Shown: in pieces, positions 22,865 to 30,700 of the stretch
How the letters are laid out: every line of letters begins with the position of its first letter
Numbering within the stretch: position 1 is the stretch's first letter
NCBI GenBank assembly: GCA_035447925.1
Contig: DAOTHY010000020.1
Span: 1 to 30,700 of the forward strand
Length of the DNA stretch: 30,700 bases
Source of the DNA: JASUTC01 sp035447925
GTDB lineage: Bacteria > Thermotogota > Thermotogae > MWEM01
Reading direction: 5' to 3'
Notes under the pieces: generated by a model
Seen by the model: the letters and a program-made list of their open reading frames with translations, nothing else
The model's database searches: none
Told to the model about the DNA's origin: nothing
Made by a program: the position numbers and the translations under genes

Positions 22865-25219
22865 TCAGTCCTTCAAAGCGATTTGTAAAACCTCGTCAAC
22901 ATTATCCACAAAATGGAAGATGATCTTTTCTCTTATCTCACTTGGAATTTTGTATAAATCCTTTTCGTTGGCCGATGGCAGGAGGATTTCCCGAATACCG
23001 ATTCGATATGCAGCCAGAACTTTTTCTTTGACACCGCCAATTGGAAAGACCTTTCCCCTAAGGCTTATTTCACCGGTCATGGCCACATCATTTCTAACCG
23101 GCTTGTTTTTCAAACAGGATACGATGGATGTAATCAGGGTTACCCCGGCGGATGGTCCGTCTTTTGGCACTGCTCCCTCAGGGACATGCAGGTGGATATC
23201 ATGCTTTTCAAAAAAATTCTCAGCACAGTCTTTTTGACATCGAACTCGTGCCAGAGAGAGGGCAATGTGAGCGGATTCTTTCATCACGTCCCCCAGTTGA
23301 CCGGTCATTTGGATATTGCCTTTACCCGGTTGGAAAAGTGCTTCAACCTGCAATACAGTCCCTCCCACGGCTGTCCATGCCAATCCTGTTGTAATACCTA
23401 TTTCGGGATTCTTAAGGCGTTCATCTTCCAGATATTTAGGGGGTCCCAGGAGCTCTTCCACATCTTTCTTTCTGATCTTTTTTGCGGTTTTGTCTTTTTC
23501 GAGCAGTTCTAAAGCAGTTTTTCGGACCACTGAAGCGATTTCCCGTTTGAGATTCCTTACGCCGGCTTCTCTGGTGTAACCGTCAATAATCTCGCTTAAT
23601 GCGTAGGAGGTGATGACGACTTTATCCGACATGTTGTGCTCATCCAGGATTTCAGGAATGAGGTACCCTGCGGCGATCTTTTCCTTTTCAACCTTAGTGT
23701 AACCGGATATTTCAATGATTTCCATGCGATCCCGAAGGGCATCTGGAATGGTGTAAAGTACGTTAGCCGTGGTGATGAAAATCACTTTGGAGAGATCAAA
23801 CTCCACTTCTAAATAATGATCGGTGAAGGTTTTGTTTTGTTCGGGATCCAGGACTTCCAACAAGGCGGATGCGGGATCTCCTTGAAAGCTTTGGCCTAAT
23901 TTATCGATTTCATCCAATAAAATGAGGGGGTTTTTCACACCCGCTTCACGGATCAGTTGGATGATTCTGCCCGGCAGTGCACCAACATAGGTGCGCCGAT
24001 GGCCTCTGATTTCTGCCTCGTCACGCATGCCTCCCAATGACATTCTGACAAATTTCCTGTTCATGGCCTTTGCCAAAGATTTTCCCAATGATGTTTTACC
24101 CACGCCTGGAGGGCCGACAAGGCAAAGAATAGGTGCTTTGAGCCCTTTTGAGAATGAACGGGCGGCCAGATATTCCAGGATTCGCTCTTTCACTTCTTCC
24201 AGACCGTAATGATCATGGTCCAATACCGTTCTGGCCATTTTGACATCGATAATGTCATCGGATTCCTCGTTCCAAGGCATTTCCACCAGCCAATCGATAT
24301 AAGAACGGATGACTGTGGATTCGGCCGAGAATGTCGGGGATTTTTCCAGTCTTTCCAGTTGTTTGAGTGCCTTTTCCTCTACATCTTCAGGCAGTTTTGC
24401 CCCTTCGATTTTTTCTTTTATTTCAATGATCTCAGGATCACCGGTACCATCCAGTTCTTCTTTAATGGTTTTCATCTTTTCTCTCAGATAATATTCTTTC
24501 TGATTTTGTTCCAGTTTTCCTTTAACTTTTCGTTCCAGTTCTTCCTCTATTTTCAACAATTCGTTCTCTCTTAAGAGGATCTCCAGTAAGAGTTCTAAGC
24601 GATTTTTTGGGTGAACGATTTCCAACAACACCTGTTTTTCTTCTAATTTCAAAGGAAGGATGGATGCGACTAAATCGGCGAATTTATCGGCGTCTTCCGT
24701 GCTTTCCAATGCCTGAAGGGCTTCATTGGGAATTCTTCTGATATATTGGAAGAATTTTCTCGCTTCGTCTTTTACTTTTCGAATAAGGACTTCCAAAGCT
24801 TTGGTGTTGCGGTAATTGATTTGCAAAATTTCAATCTTGGCAGAAAGGGATTCGCCATCAACAAGCCCGTCGATGATTTTACCCCTGACAACTCCCTCTA
24901 CCAGCACTTTAAAAGAGTTGTCGGGAAGCTTCATCAACTGCATGATTCTGGCTACAACCCCATGTGTATACAAATCCACTTCTTTGGGTTCGTTGTCTTG
25001 GATGTCTTTTTGTGAGCATAAAAATAAAAATCTGCTTTTCTTTTCAATGGATTCTTCCAATGAATTCAAAGACTTTTCCCGTCCGATGTAAAAGGGAATC
25101 ACGGAGCCGGGATACACCAACATGTTAGTGCGCATGGGTATGACGGGGAGAATTTCAGGGATATCCTCAGAGCCCTTTCCCTCGCTGGCGAAATCCTCCA
25201 ATGCTTTAAACTTAGCCAT
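22865..25219 (-). CDS. lon: ATP-dependent protease Lon
   Basis: Lon is a hexameric AAA+ serine protease that degrades misfolded and selected regulatory proteins in the cytoplasm. The 784-residue protein has the N-terminal substrate domain (ILPVIPMRTNMLVYPG), a coiled-coil middle, Walker A GPPGVGKT (369-376), Walker B LILLDEIDK and the protease domain with catalytic serine in KDGPSAG (S690) and lysine in GGVKEK (K733). ATG 25219 is chosen because GGAGGT lies five bases upstream; an upstream in-frame TTG (25243) is not needed. It leads the lon-engB-fliJ-upp unit and has its own promoter. I see no CIRCE heat-shock operator in front of it. Confidence 0.97.
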   Translation of the reverse strand: MAKFKALEDFASEGKGSEDIPEILPVIPMRTNMLVYPGSVIPFYIGREKSLNSLEESIEKKSRFLFLCSQKDIQDNEPKEVDLYTHGVVARIMQLMKLPDNSFKVLVEGVVRGKIIDGLVDGESLSAKIEILQINYRNTKALEVLIRKVKDEARKFFQYIRRIPNEALQALESTEDADKFADLVASILPLKLEEKQVLLEIVHPKNRLELLLEILLRENELLKIEEELERKVKGKLEQNQKEYYLREKMKTIKEELDGTGDPEIIEIKEKIEGAKLPEDVEEKALKQLERLEKSPTFSAESTVIRSYIDWLVEMPWNEESDDIIDVKMARTVLDHDHYGLEEVKERILEYLAARSFSKGLKAPILCLVGPPGVGKTSLGKSLAKAMNRKFVRMSLGGMRDEAEIRGHRRTYVGALPGRIIQLIREAGVKNPLILLDEIDKLGQSFQGDPASALLEVLDPEQNKTFTDHYLEVEFDLSKVIFITTANVLYTIPDALRDRMEIIEISGYTKVEKEKIAAGYLIPEILDEHNMSDKVVITSYALSEIIDGYTREAGVRNLKREIASVVRKTALELLEKDKTAKKIRKKDVEELLGPPKYLEDERLKNPEIGITTGLAWTAVGGTVLQVEALFQPGKGNIQMTGQLGDVMKESAHIALSLARVRCQKDCAENFFEKHDIHLHVPEGAVPKDGPSAGVTLITSIVSCLKNKPVRNDVAMTGEISLRGKVFPIGGVKEKVLAAYRIGIREILLPSANEKDLYKIPSEIREKIIFHFVDNVDEVLQIALKD

Positions 25220-25259
25220 AGTGTACCTCCATTTTTTTATCAATTCATTCGTTTGTTTG

Positions 25260-25289
25260 ATTATACTCTAAAACGGCAATAAATGTAAA
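25260..25289 (-). promoter_or_regulatory. Promoter of the lon unit
   Basis: On the - strand TTTACA (25289-25284) and TATAAT (25265-25260) are separated by 18 bases, a near-consensus vegetative promoter. The predicted start near 25253 leaves a 34-base leader before the lon ATG. The rest of the 25290-25407 gap shows only a weak imperfect inverted repeat (ATTCAA/TTGAAT, 25331-25358) and no gene. Confidence 0.75.
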
Positions 25290-25407
25290 CTTTCTATAAC
25301 GAGTCTGGGTGTTTTCATCATTGTGTCGATTCAATGAACACCGATACTTGTTGAATGACAAAGGGTATTAACATGAGAATATCCACTTTTCAAGGTATCC
25401 TTTTATT

Positions 25408-26664
25408 TTATTTCAACGATATCTCTGCTTTTAAACCCCTTAGTTTTTCCACGATGCGGTCGTAACCCCGGAAGATATGGTCAACTTCCTGGACACATGT
25501 CTCTCCTTTTGCCGCCAATCCCGCCAGGATTAAAGCCGCAGCACATCTGAGATCGGTGGCAAAAACGGGGGCTCCTTGCAGTTCCTTTTGGCCTGTGATG
25601 ATTATATTCTGGTTCCTAACATAGGCATGTGCCCCCAATCTTCTTAATTCTTCCGCATGGGCATTTCTTTCCGGGAAAACCTTGTCGTTGATCACTGAAC
25701 GCCCTTGAGACAATGTCAACAGGGTGGTCATTTGCGGCTGCATGTCGGTTGGAAAAAAGGGATAAATATCCGCACGGATATAGGCACTATCCAACAGTTT
25801 TGATGTTTCATGCGTGCTTGCCAAGTTTCCTTTGAGTTCAATGGGTGCTCCGATCTTTATGAGTTCGTTCGTCAGCGCTTGGTTGTGTTCAGGTATGTAG
25901 CCGTTTACCGTTATGGCACTATTGGTGATCAATCCGGCTATAAGATAGGTTCCGGCTTCCATACGATCGGGAATGACTTCAAATTCAATACCGTGAAGGC
26001 GATCAACGCCCTCTATATATAGGGATGAGGTATCTTTGCCCTTGATCTTTGCCCCCATCCGGGTTAAAAACTCGATAAGTTGCGAAATTTCAGGCTCTTT
26101 AGCGGCGTTGTTGATGACGGTTGTTGTTCCTGTCAGTTTTACAGCAGCTGAAAGGATCTGTTCGGTGGCACCAACGGAAGGAAAAGGAAGGTCTATGGTG
26201 CAATGTTGATGTTTCACCTTCCTTTGAGTGAAAACCACACCGTGTTCAATTCGATTGTCAAAACCCAGTTTCGATAATCCCATCAAGTGTAAATCGACCG
26301 GTCTGGGACCGATGGAACACCCTCCAGGTAAAGGAACGCCTGCCTCGTTGTGTATAACCGACAGAGGACCTAAGATGTTAAAGGAGGCTCTCATTTTTCT
26401 GATCAAGTGATAAGGGACGGAATTCTTGCAAGTGGCATGCGCCTTTATTTCTATTTCCCCATCTTTAAAGGTCGTTTCAATGTTGAGTGATGACAAGATT
26501 TCTAACATGGTTCTCACATCTTCTAAATCTGGAACCCGTTTGATCAATATTCTGTCATTTGTTAACAAACTGGCGGCGAGAATAGGTAATACTGCGTTTT
26601 TAGAACCACTGATATTGACTTCCCCGCTAAGTTTTCTTCCCCCTTTGATAATCATTTCAGACAT
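25408..26664 (-). CDS. murA: UDP-N-acetylglucosamine 1-carboxyvinyltransferase
   Basis: MurA transfers enolpyruvate from PEP to UDP-GlcNAc, the first committed step of peptidoglycan synthesis. The 418-residue protein has the family length, the substrate lysine/asparagine in SGSKNAVLP (K22, N23), and the catalytic cysteine C116 in PLPGGCSIGPRPVDLH; this Cys is the fosfomycin target, where some bacteria have Asp. ATG 26664 gives the usual MurA start (MIIKGGRKLSGEV close behind). An eight-G run at 26673-26680 on the + complement serves as ribosome binding site with eight bases of spacing. It lies 22 bases after mutS2. Confidence 0.97.
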   Translation of the reverse strand: MSEMIIKGGRKLSGEVNISGSKNAVLPILAASLLTNDRILIKRVPDLEDVRTMLEILSSLNIETTFKDGEIEIKAHATCKNSVPYHLIRKMRASFNILGPLSVIHNEAGVPLPGGCSIGPRPVDLHLMGLSKLGFDNRIEHGVVFTQRKVKHQHCTIDLPFPSVGATEQILSAAVKLTGTTTVINNAAKEPEISQLIEFLTRMGAKIKGKDTSSLYIEGVDRLHGIEFEVIPDRMEAGTYLIAGLITNSAITVNGYIPEHNQALTNELIKIGAPIELKGNLASTHETSKLLDSAYIRADIYPFFPTDMQPQMTTLLTLSQGRSVINDKVFPERNAHAEELRRLGAHAYVRNQNIIITGQKELQGAPVFATDLRCAAALILAGLAAKGETCVQEVDHIFRGYDRIVEKLRGLKAEISLK

Positions 26665-26686
26665 CTTTTTTACCCCCCCCAGGAAT

Positions 26687-29062
26687 TTATTCAAGATCGA
26701 TCACCGTTACACCGGTCCCCCCTTCTTGTGGTTTGCCGATTCGAAAGGATTGTATCCTTGGATCGTTGTTCAGAAAATCCCATATCCCTTCGGCCAGCCT
26801 TCCGGTTCCTTTACCGTGTACAATGTAAGCGATCTTTTGGCTTTTTACCATCATTTGTTCTAAAAAGGTATTCAGTTTTTCAACACCTTCTTCAACCGTA
26901 TTTCCCCTAATATCCAATCTTTGTGAGTGGAACCCCATCCCTTGGCTTTGTCGAGAGACTTGGGAGTTCATGATCCCATAATAGGCATATTTTTCCTCTC
27001 GTTCTTGATCCGGGATTTCGTCGTGTTGAGCCGGGATCAAGCTCTCCGGTGCAACTTCTACTTTGAGGGGTCCATTTTGAACGATCACTTTACCATCACG
27101 CTTGTCGATTATTTCCAAAGCTACTTGAGTCCCCTTGATTTTCACCCAGTCTCCCGTTTGTATCTTATCATATTTTACCGTTTTGTCAGTTCTGTCCGCA
27201 CGGGCTAATTTCGATTTCAAGTCTTCAAGTTTTTCTTTCTTCATGAATTCCAGTTTTTTGTTCACTTGCTTGATCTCATCCAGGCTGGCTTCTTTGCTTT
27301 TTTTAATTTTACTGACGGCTGTTTCTGCTTCTTTCTTGAGTTCTGTTAAAAATTCATCCAGTTCGTCAATATCTTCCATAAATCCCTGTATTTTCTTTTT
27401 TCTCAATTTTTCCAACTTTTCCTGCATCAAAAATTCCTGATCTTGCAAATTCTTTCTCAGTAGTAGGGCTTTGTCTTTTTCAGCCTCCAAAACTCGTTTT
27501 TCATCATGTAAGGTGTTCAGGATTTCATCCACATTGGCGTATTCCTTGGTTTTAAATTTCTCGGCACTATCCAACACCTCATCGGGCACTCCCAATCTTT
27601 TGGCAATCTCAAAGGCGTTAGAACTGCCGGCCAAACCCACACGTAGGTGATAAGTGGGGGAAAGGGTTTCCACATCAAAGCTGACCGAGGCGTTGATCAA
27701 CTCTTTCCTTCCAAAACAATACAATTTTAAAGGAGACAGATGAGATGTCACGACAATCATGGCCTTTTTCTCCAGCAACACTTCCAACAGGCCCAAAGCG
27801 AGAGCGGCCCCCTCTACAGGATCCGTTCCAGCTCCTAATTCATCCAATAAAACCAAAGTTCTTTCATCCGCCAATTTTACGATTTGAGTAATATTTTTCA
27901 GATGTCCGGAAAAGGTACTCAAAGATTGTTCGATGGATTGTTCATCACCAATATCGGCCATTATATAATGAAAACAGCCTATTTTACTTCCTCGATCCGC
28001 CAAAATTGGGATTCCGGACAATCCCATGAGGTGTGAGAGTCCGATGGTTTTTAATGTAACCGTTTTCCCGCCGGTATTCGGTCCTGTGATGACGATACCC
28101 CTTTTGCCGTTTCCCAATGAAACCGTCAGTGGAACACATCGTTCGCCGATCAGTGGATGTCTCACGTTCAGCAGTGTGAAATCTGCTGTTTCTGATAGTT
28201 CCGGTACCACACCGCCATTTTTGATGGCGTATTTTGCCTTTGCCCAAAGCAAATCAAATATCACCAGATTGGCGTTGTTGTGGTCAAAGGTGTTGATATT
28301 GTTCAGGATAAACATCGAGAGTTCTCTCAAAATCCGGTTGATTTCCTCACGTTCTCGATCGTGGATCTCTTTCGAATGATCGTTGAGTTCCACGAGGGCT
28401 TCCGGTTCCATGTAATAGGTAGCGCCGGATGCGGATGTGGAATGGATGATTCCCCTGATACTGGATCGGCTGGTGTTTTTGATGGGGAGCACATAACGGC
28501 CGTCTCTTAGAAAATAACTGGGTTGCTGCAGATTGTTGGAAAAATTTGAGGACAGGTAGGAATCCAACTTGTTTTTCAGATTGTTGAGAATTCGGCGTTT
28601 TTCAGTTCGAATCTCACGAAGCCTTGCTGATGCTGAATCCTTTACTTCACCCTGTTCATCGATGGCCAGTTCCACTTTTTTTGTAAAGGAGGGAAAACCG
28701 GAAAGAGAATTCACCAGAAAACGGATCGACGGGTAGGGTTCCTCCAGTTTTTCAAACCACGAAATGAGCGTTTGGACGCCAAGAACGGTATTTTTCAGTT
28801 TGATCAGTTCCAACGGTTCCAGGACATCCCCGTTTCTTACCTTTTCAATCTCTTCTCTGACATCGAAGATACCGCCAACGGGAGGTTCTCCTTCCTGAAA
28901 CATCAGATGTTGCATTTCTCTGGTTTTTTTTAACGCTTCGCCTGGGTCCTTAACCGGGCAGAGACCAAGAACCTCTGTCCTTCCGTAATTTGAAAAGGCA
29001 TAATCCTTTAAGATATTGAGGACTTTATTAAACTCAAGTTTGGTTTGTGAAAAGGCTTCCAT
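26687..29062 (-). CDS. mutS2: MutS2 endonuclease/ribosome-rescue ATPase
   Basis: MutS2 is a MutS relative without the mismatch-recognition domain; members limit recombination and, in Bacillus, act on collided ribosomes. The 791-residue protein has the MutS lever/core region, Walker A TGPNTGGKT (326-334), the LLDELGAGTDP Walker B, a long coiled coil, a KOW-like segment (TGDWVKIKGTQVAL) and a C-terminal Smr domain (about 716-791) with LDIRG and HGKGTG (749-754). The LDIRG has arginine where many Smr nucleases have histidine, as in many MutS2 proteins. ATG 29062 fits the GGGGTG ribosome site better than GTG 29068. It lies 16 bases after the Xer gene. Confidence 0.96.
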   Translation of the reverse strand: MEAFSQTKLEFNKVLNILKDYAFSNYGRTEVLGLCPVKDPGEALKKTREMQHLMFQEGEPPVGGIFDVREEIEKVRNGDVLEPLELIKLKNTVLGVQTLISWFEKLEEPYPSIRFLVNSLSGFPSFTKKVELAIDEQGEVKDSASARLREIRTEKRRILNNLKNKLDSYLSSNFSNNLQQPSYFLRDGRYVLPIKNTSRSSIRGIIHSTSASGATYYMEPEALVELNDHSKEIHDREREEINRILRELSMFILNNINTFDHNNANLVIFDLLWAKAKYAIKNGGVVPELSETADFTLLNVRHPLIGERCVPLTVSLGNGKRGIVITGPNTGGKTVTLKTIGLSHLMGLSGIPILADRGSKIGCFHYIMADIGDEQSIEQSLSTFSGHLKNITQIVKLADERTLVLLDELGAGTDPVEGAALALGLLEVLLEKKAMIVVTSHLSPLKLYCFGRKELINASVSFDVETLSPTYHLRVGLAGSSNAFEIAKRLGVPDEVLDSAEKFKTKEYANVDEILNTLHDEKRVLEAEKDKALLLRKNLQDQEFLMQEKLEKLRKKKIQGFMEDIDELDEFLTELKKEAETAVSKIKKSKEASLDEIKQVNKKLEFMKKEKLEDLKSKLARADRTDKTVKYDKIQTGDWVKIKGTQVALEIIDKRDGKVIVQNGPLKVEVAPESLIPAQHDEIPDQEREEKYAYYGIMNSQVSRQSQGMGFHSQRLDIRGNTVEEGVEKLNTFLEQMMVKSQKIAYIVHGKGTGRLAEGIWDFLNNDPRIQSFRIGKPQEGGTGVTVIDLE

Positions 29063-29078
29063 GGACACCCCTTTCCTT

Positions 29079-29954
29079 TTAAAAATCTATTTTTTCTACC
29101 ACGTCTTTCAAGTCTTCTTCCATCACATGGAGGTAATTTTGCGTGGTTGAAAGGCTTTTGTGGTTCATCAGCTCTTTGATCTTATAGAGTGAAACATCTT
29201 TACTCATCAGTGCTGTGGCAAACGTATGCCTGAGAACGTGCGGTCCCATTTTTTTCTTATCCAACCCGGACATTTCCAGGTATTTTTTTACCATTCTGTA
29301 AACCGCCGTTCTGTCCAGGGGCTTTTGTCGGTATGTTAAAAAGATAAAGTCTGAATCTGATTGCAGTGTTCTTCTCTCACATAAATACGCCTCAAAGAGA
29401 ATGGAGATCTTGTGATTGATGTAGACGTAATCCATTTCTTGGCCTTTTCTCATGACTTCCAGCGAATACCTTCCCGTCCGGTCTTTTTGCTCACAACCCA
29501 TTTGCATGGAGGTGATTTCACTTACCCGCATACCGGTACCCAAAAGCAAACTGACGATGGTTTTATCCCGCAGGCCCACAAACCCACTCGCCTGTTCACT
29601 GATGGTTTGCATCAGCAATTGATATTCGTCTTCTTGTAGGAAAACGGGGTTTTTTCTTCTGAGTTTGATAGATTTTACACCCTTTGCGGGGTTATTGGCA
29701 ACGATACCCCTTGAATGCAAGTAGTTGTAAAAGGATTTGATGGAAGAAAGTGTTCGGTTTTTTGTCCGTTCGTTTACATCTTTACTGAAAACATAATCTT
29801 CGATATCAACAAGTTGCAACTCTTCTAATTCCATTGATTCGGATTCCAAGAAATCATAAAATTTATTGAGTTCCCGTGTGTATTCTTTGATAGTTGTCGG
29901 TGAATAATGCTGTAATTTCATCCACCTGGAAAACCTGTCTAAGTTCTTTCTCAT
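29079..29954 (-). CDS. Tyrosine recombinase, Xer type
   Basis: This 291-residue site-specific recombinase has the full catalytic set: R143 (GTGMR), K170, H239-x-x-R242 (PHVLRH), H265 (MNHKS) and nucleophile Y274 (QNYLHV). The N-terminal SAM-like domain (SPTTIKEYTRELNKFYDFL) is typical of XerC/XerD, which resolve chromosome dimers at dif sites. XerC and XerD cannot be told apart here. ATG 29954 is well supported by GGGGGG six bases upstream and by the domain start, yet the gene overlaps the 3' end of the preceding gene by 92 bases. Embedding in a housekeeping unit before mutS2 and murA argues for a chromosomal Xer rather than a mobile-element integrase. Confidence 0.92.
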   Translation of the reverse strand: MRKNLDRFSRWMKLQHYSPTTIKEYTRELNKFYDFLESESMELEELQLVDIEDYVFSKDVNERTKNRTLSSIKSFYNYLHSRGIVANNPAKGVKSIKLRRKNPVFLQEDEYQLLMQTISEQASGFVGLRDKTIVSLLLGTGMRVSEITSMQMGCEQKDRTGRYSLEVMRKGQEMDYVYINHKISILFEAYLCERRTLQSDSDFIFLTYRQKPLDRTAVYRMVKKYLEMSGLDKKKMGPHVLRHTFATALMSKDVSLYKIKELMNHKSLSTTQNYLHVMEEDLKDVVEKIDF

Positions 29955-30351
29955 TTTGAACCCCCCATAAAACAGAAATATCGATCAACATGGCCACACC
30001 CTTTTTTGTTTCAAGAAAGGAATAAGTTGATCTATTGATCCCCACAGATAGAAAAATGCCAAAATCGGCTATTGATTGACGATAAATCCTGCCGGCACTT
30101 TCAAAAAGCACACCTTTAATATCTTGAGAAAACCTTTGCCATTTCCAATAGAGCCGGTCGAATTTGCGTCTATCCAATAAATCGTAATACGTTCGAACGA
30201 TGTTCCAATCCAACTGGTTTTCTTGCATATAACGCAAAAACAGCGTTGGTGCATGCGAATAAACCAGTTCCCTCCAAAGCGTCCCCCATTGCCGCTTATC
30301 GTATTTCAACAGTTCAAAACTACATGATGTGATATCCTTTACCTTTTTCAA
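29863..30351 (-). CDS. Unknown tryptophan- and aromatic-rich protein
   Basis: I do not recognise this 162-residue protein. It is soluble, with no signal peptide or membrane helix, and rich in aromatic residues (KRQWGTLWRELVYSH, then FDRLYWKWQRFSQD). Most of it looks helical, with a more hydrophobic stretch near 100-130 (KGVAMLIDISVLWG). Its start overlaps the stop of the DUF151 gene by four bases, so the two are likely translationally coupled. Its last 30 codons overlap the Xer gene in another frame, so either the overlap is real or the true end is earlier and a frameshift lies in that part. The position suggests a DNA-linked role, but nothing in the protein proves it. Confidence 0.6.
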   Translation of the reverse strand: MKKVKDITSCSFELLKYDKRQWGTLWRELVYSHAPTLFLRYMQENQLDWNIVRTYYDLLDRRKFDRLYWKWQRFSQDIKGVLFESAGRIYRQSIADFGIFLSVGINRSTYSFLETKKGVAMLIDISVLWGVQNEKELRQVFQVDEITALFTDNYQRIHTGTQ

Positions 30352-30700
30352 TTTTCGCTCTCATCTTTGCCTTCACGCCGGTCTAGGTACTGTTTCAAAT
30401 CGTTCATGTTGAAATTGTTGATGAATGATCTGAATTCCTGTTTTTCTTGGTCTTCTTCCTCGGAAATGTCTGTGGTGATCGAACCGCTCATCGAGGCTTC
30501 AAGCAGCACTTCACTTGTCACATAAACCGGAAGTTCCAGCTTGTTGGCAATAACAAGGCAATCGGAGGGTCTGGCATCCAATTCAAGGTATTGATTGACC
30601 CTTCCGGTTTCCTGTTGTGTGTCATTTTTTTTGATCACGAGGTTGGCTAAGAATGTTCCGTTTTTGATTGAGTGTATCACCACGTGTTCGAAGATTCCCC
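30348..30700 (-). CDS. DUF151 bifunctional nuclease domain protein (5' truncated)
   Basis: The visible 117 codons run without a stop to the window edge, so the gene begins beyond it. The segment GIFEHVVIHSIKNGTFLANL matches the strand-turn-strand of the DUF151/BFN fold, and LDARPSDCLVIANKLELPVYV matches its core (LDARPSDAIALA...). Proteins of this fold, such as the structurally known Thermotoga TM0160, have been reported as bifunctional nucleases, and plant relatives act as nucleases in immunity. The acidic tail SEEEDQEKQEFRSFINNFNMNDLK fits the UVR-like C-terminal extension seen in some members. It starts the DUF151 - unknown - Xer - MutS2 - MurA unit as far as the window shows. Confidence 0.88.
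   Translation of the reverse strand, partial: GIFEHVVIHSIKNGTFLANLVIKKNDTQQETGRVNQYLELDARPSDCLVIANKLELPVYVTSEVLLEASMSGSITTDISEEEDQEKQEFRSFINNFNMNDLKQYLDRREGKDESEN

Noticed and set aside
24209..24574. Phenylalanine-rich open frame antisense to lon
   Set aside because: Its composition (runs of F) is the mirror of the Lys/Glu-rich coiled coil of Lon on the other strand; no start signals.
25331..25358. Inverted repeat ATTCAA/TTGAAT between murA and lon as operator or terminator
   Set aside because: Only six pairs with a long loop and no T run on the correct strand; not distinctive in A+T-rich spacer DNA.
29079..29954. Xer gene as a mobile-element integrase
   Set aside because: No tRNA, att repeats or other mobile genes nearby; it sits in a compact housekeeping unit before mutS2 and murA.

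Overview
The window is a densely packed bacterial chromosome segment of moderate to low G+C. Nearly every gene is a recognisable housekeeping or envelope gene. I see no tRNA, rRNA, CRISPR array, insertion sequence or prophage. The taxon cannot be fixed from this sequence. A three-unit LptA/OstA-like protein and a RseP-type protease point to an envelope that could be diderm. A GlgC/GlgD pair, MutS2, lon-engB linkage and a DUF151 nuclease recall Firmicutes or Thermotogota-like lineages. A FliJ-like gene suggests a flagellated ancestor or cell. Start codons are mixed (ATG, GTG, TTG), and several ribosome binding sites are plain G runs instead of GGAGG.

Left part, + strand (1-7690). The end of an AI-2E family membrane protein is followed by what looks like a complete tryptophan attenuator: promoter, a 31-codon leader peptide with three consecutive Trp codons, competing antiterminator and terminator hairpins, then a class II trpB. 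A terminator and an extended -10 promoter start the next unit: a LysM protein with a degenerate 5'-nucleotidase-like core, RseP, the three-unit OstA-like protein and GpmA, closed by a terminator.

Middle part, + strand (7712-16276). A second long unit of eight tightly spaced or overlapping genes contains rsmA, a PAS/AAA+/Fis regulator lacking the sigma-54 contact motif, folE2, a MutS-domain ATPase resembling KamC, an Mrp/NBP35 ATPase, a four-helix membrane protein, an exported TPR/beta-propeller protein and a small TPR protein. It ends at a bidirectional terminator.

Right part, mostly - strand (16292-30700). Read in the direction of transcription, the units are: DUF151 nuclease - unknown protein - Xer recombinase - MutS2 - MurA; lon - engB - fliJ-like - upp (own promoter before lon); a Gfo/Idh oxidoreductase; and glgD - glgC - a tail-anchored unknown protein. 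One 58-residue lipoprotein gene lies on the + strand between the oxidoreductase and upp.

The most interesting item is the trp leader in front of a lone class II trpB. Next come the triplicated OstA protein, the degraded AAA+ regulator, the degenerate nucleotidase-LysM protein, the displaced FliJ, and the 92-base overlap between the Xer gene and an unknown gene. Nothing here amounts to a defence or mobile system.
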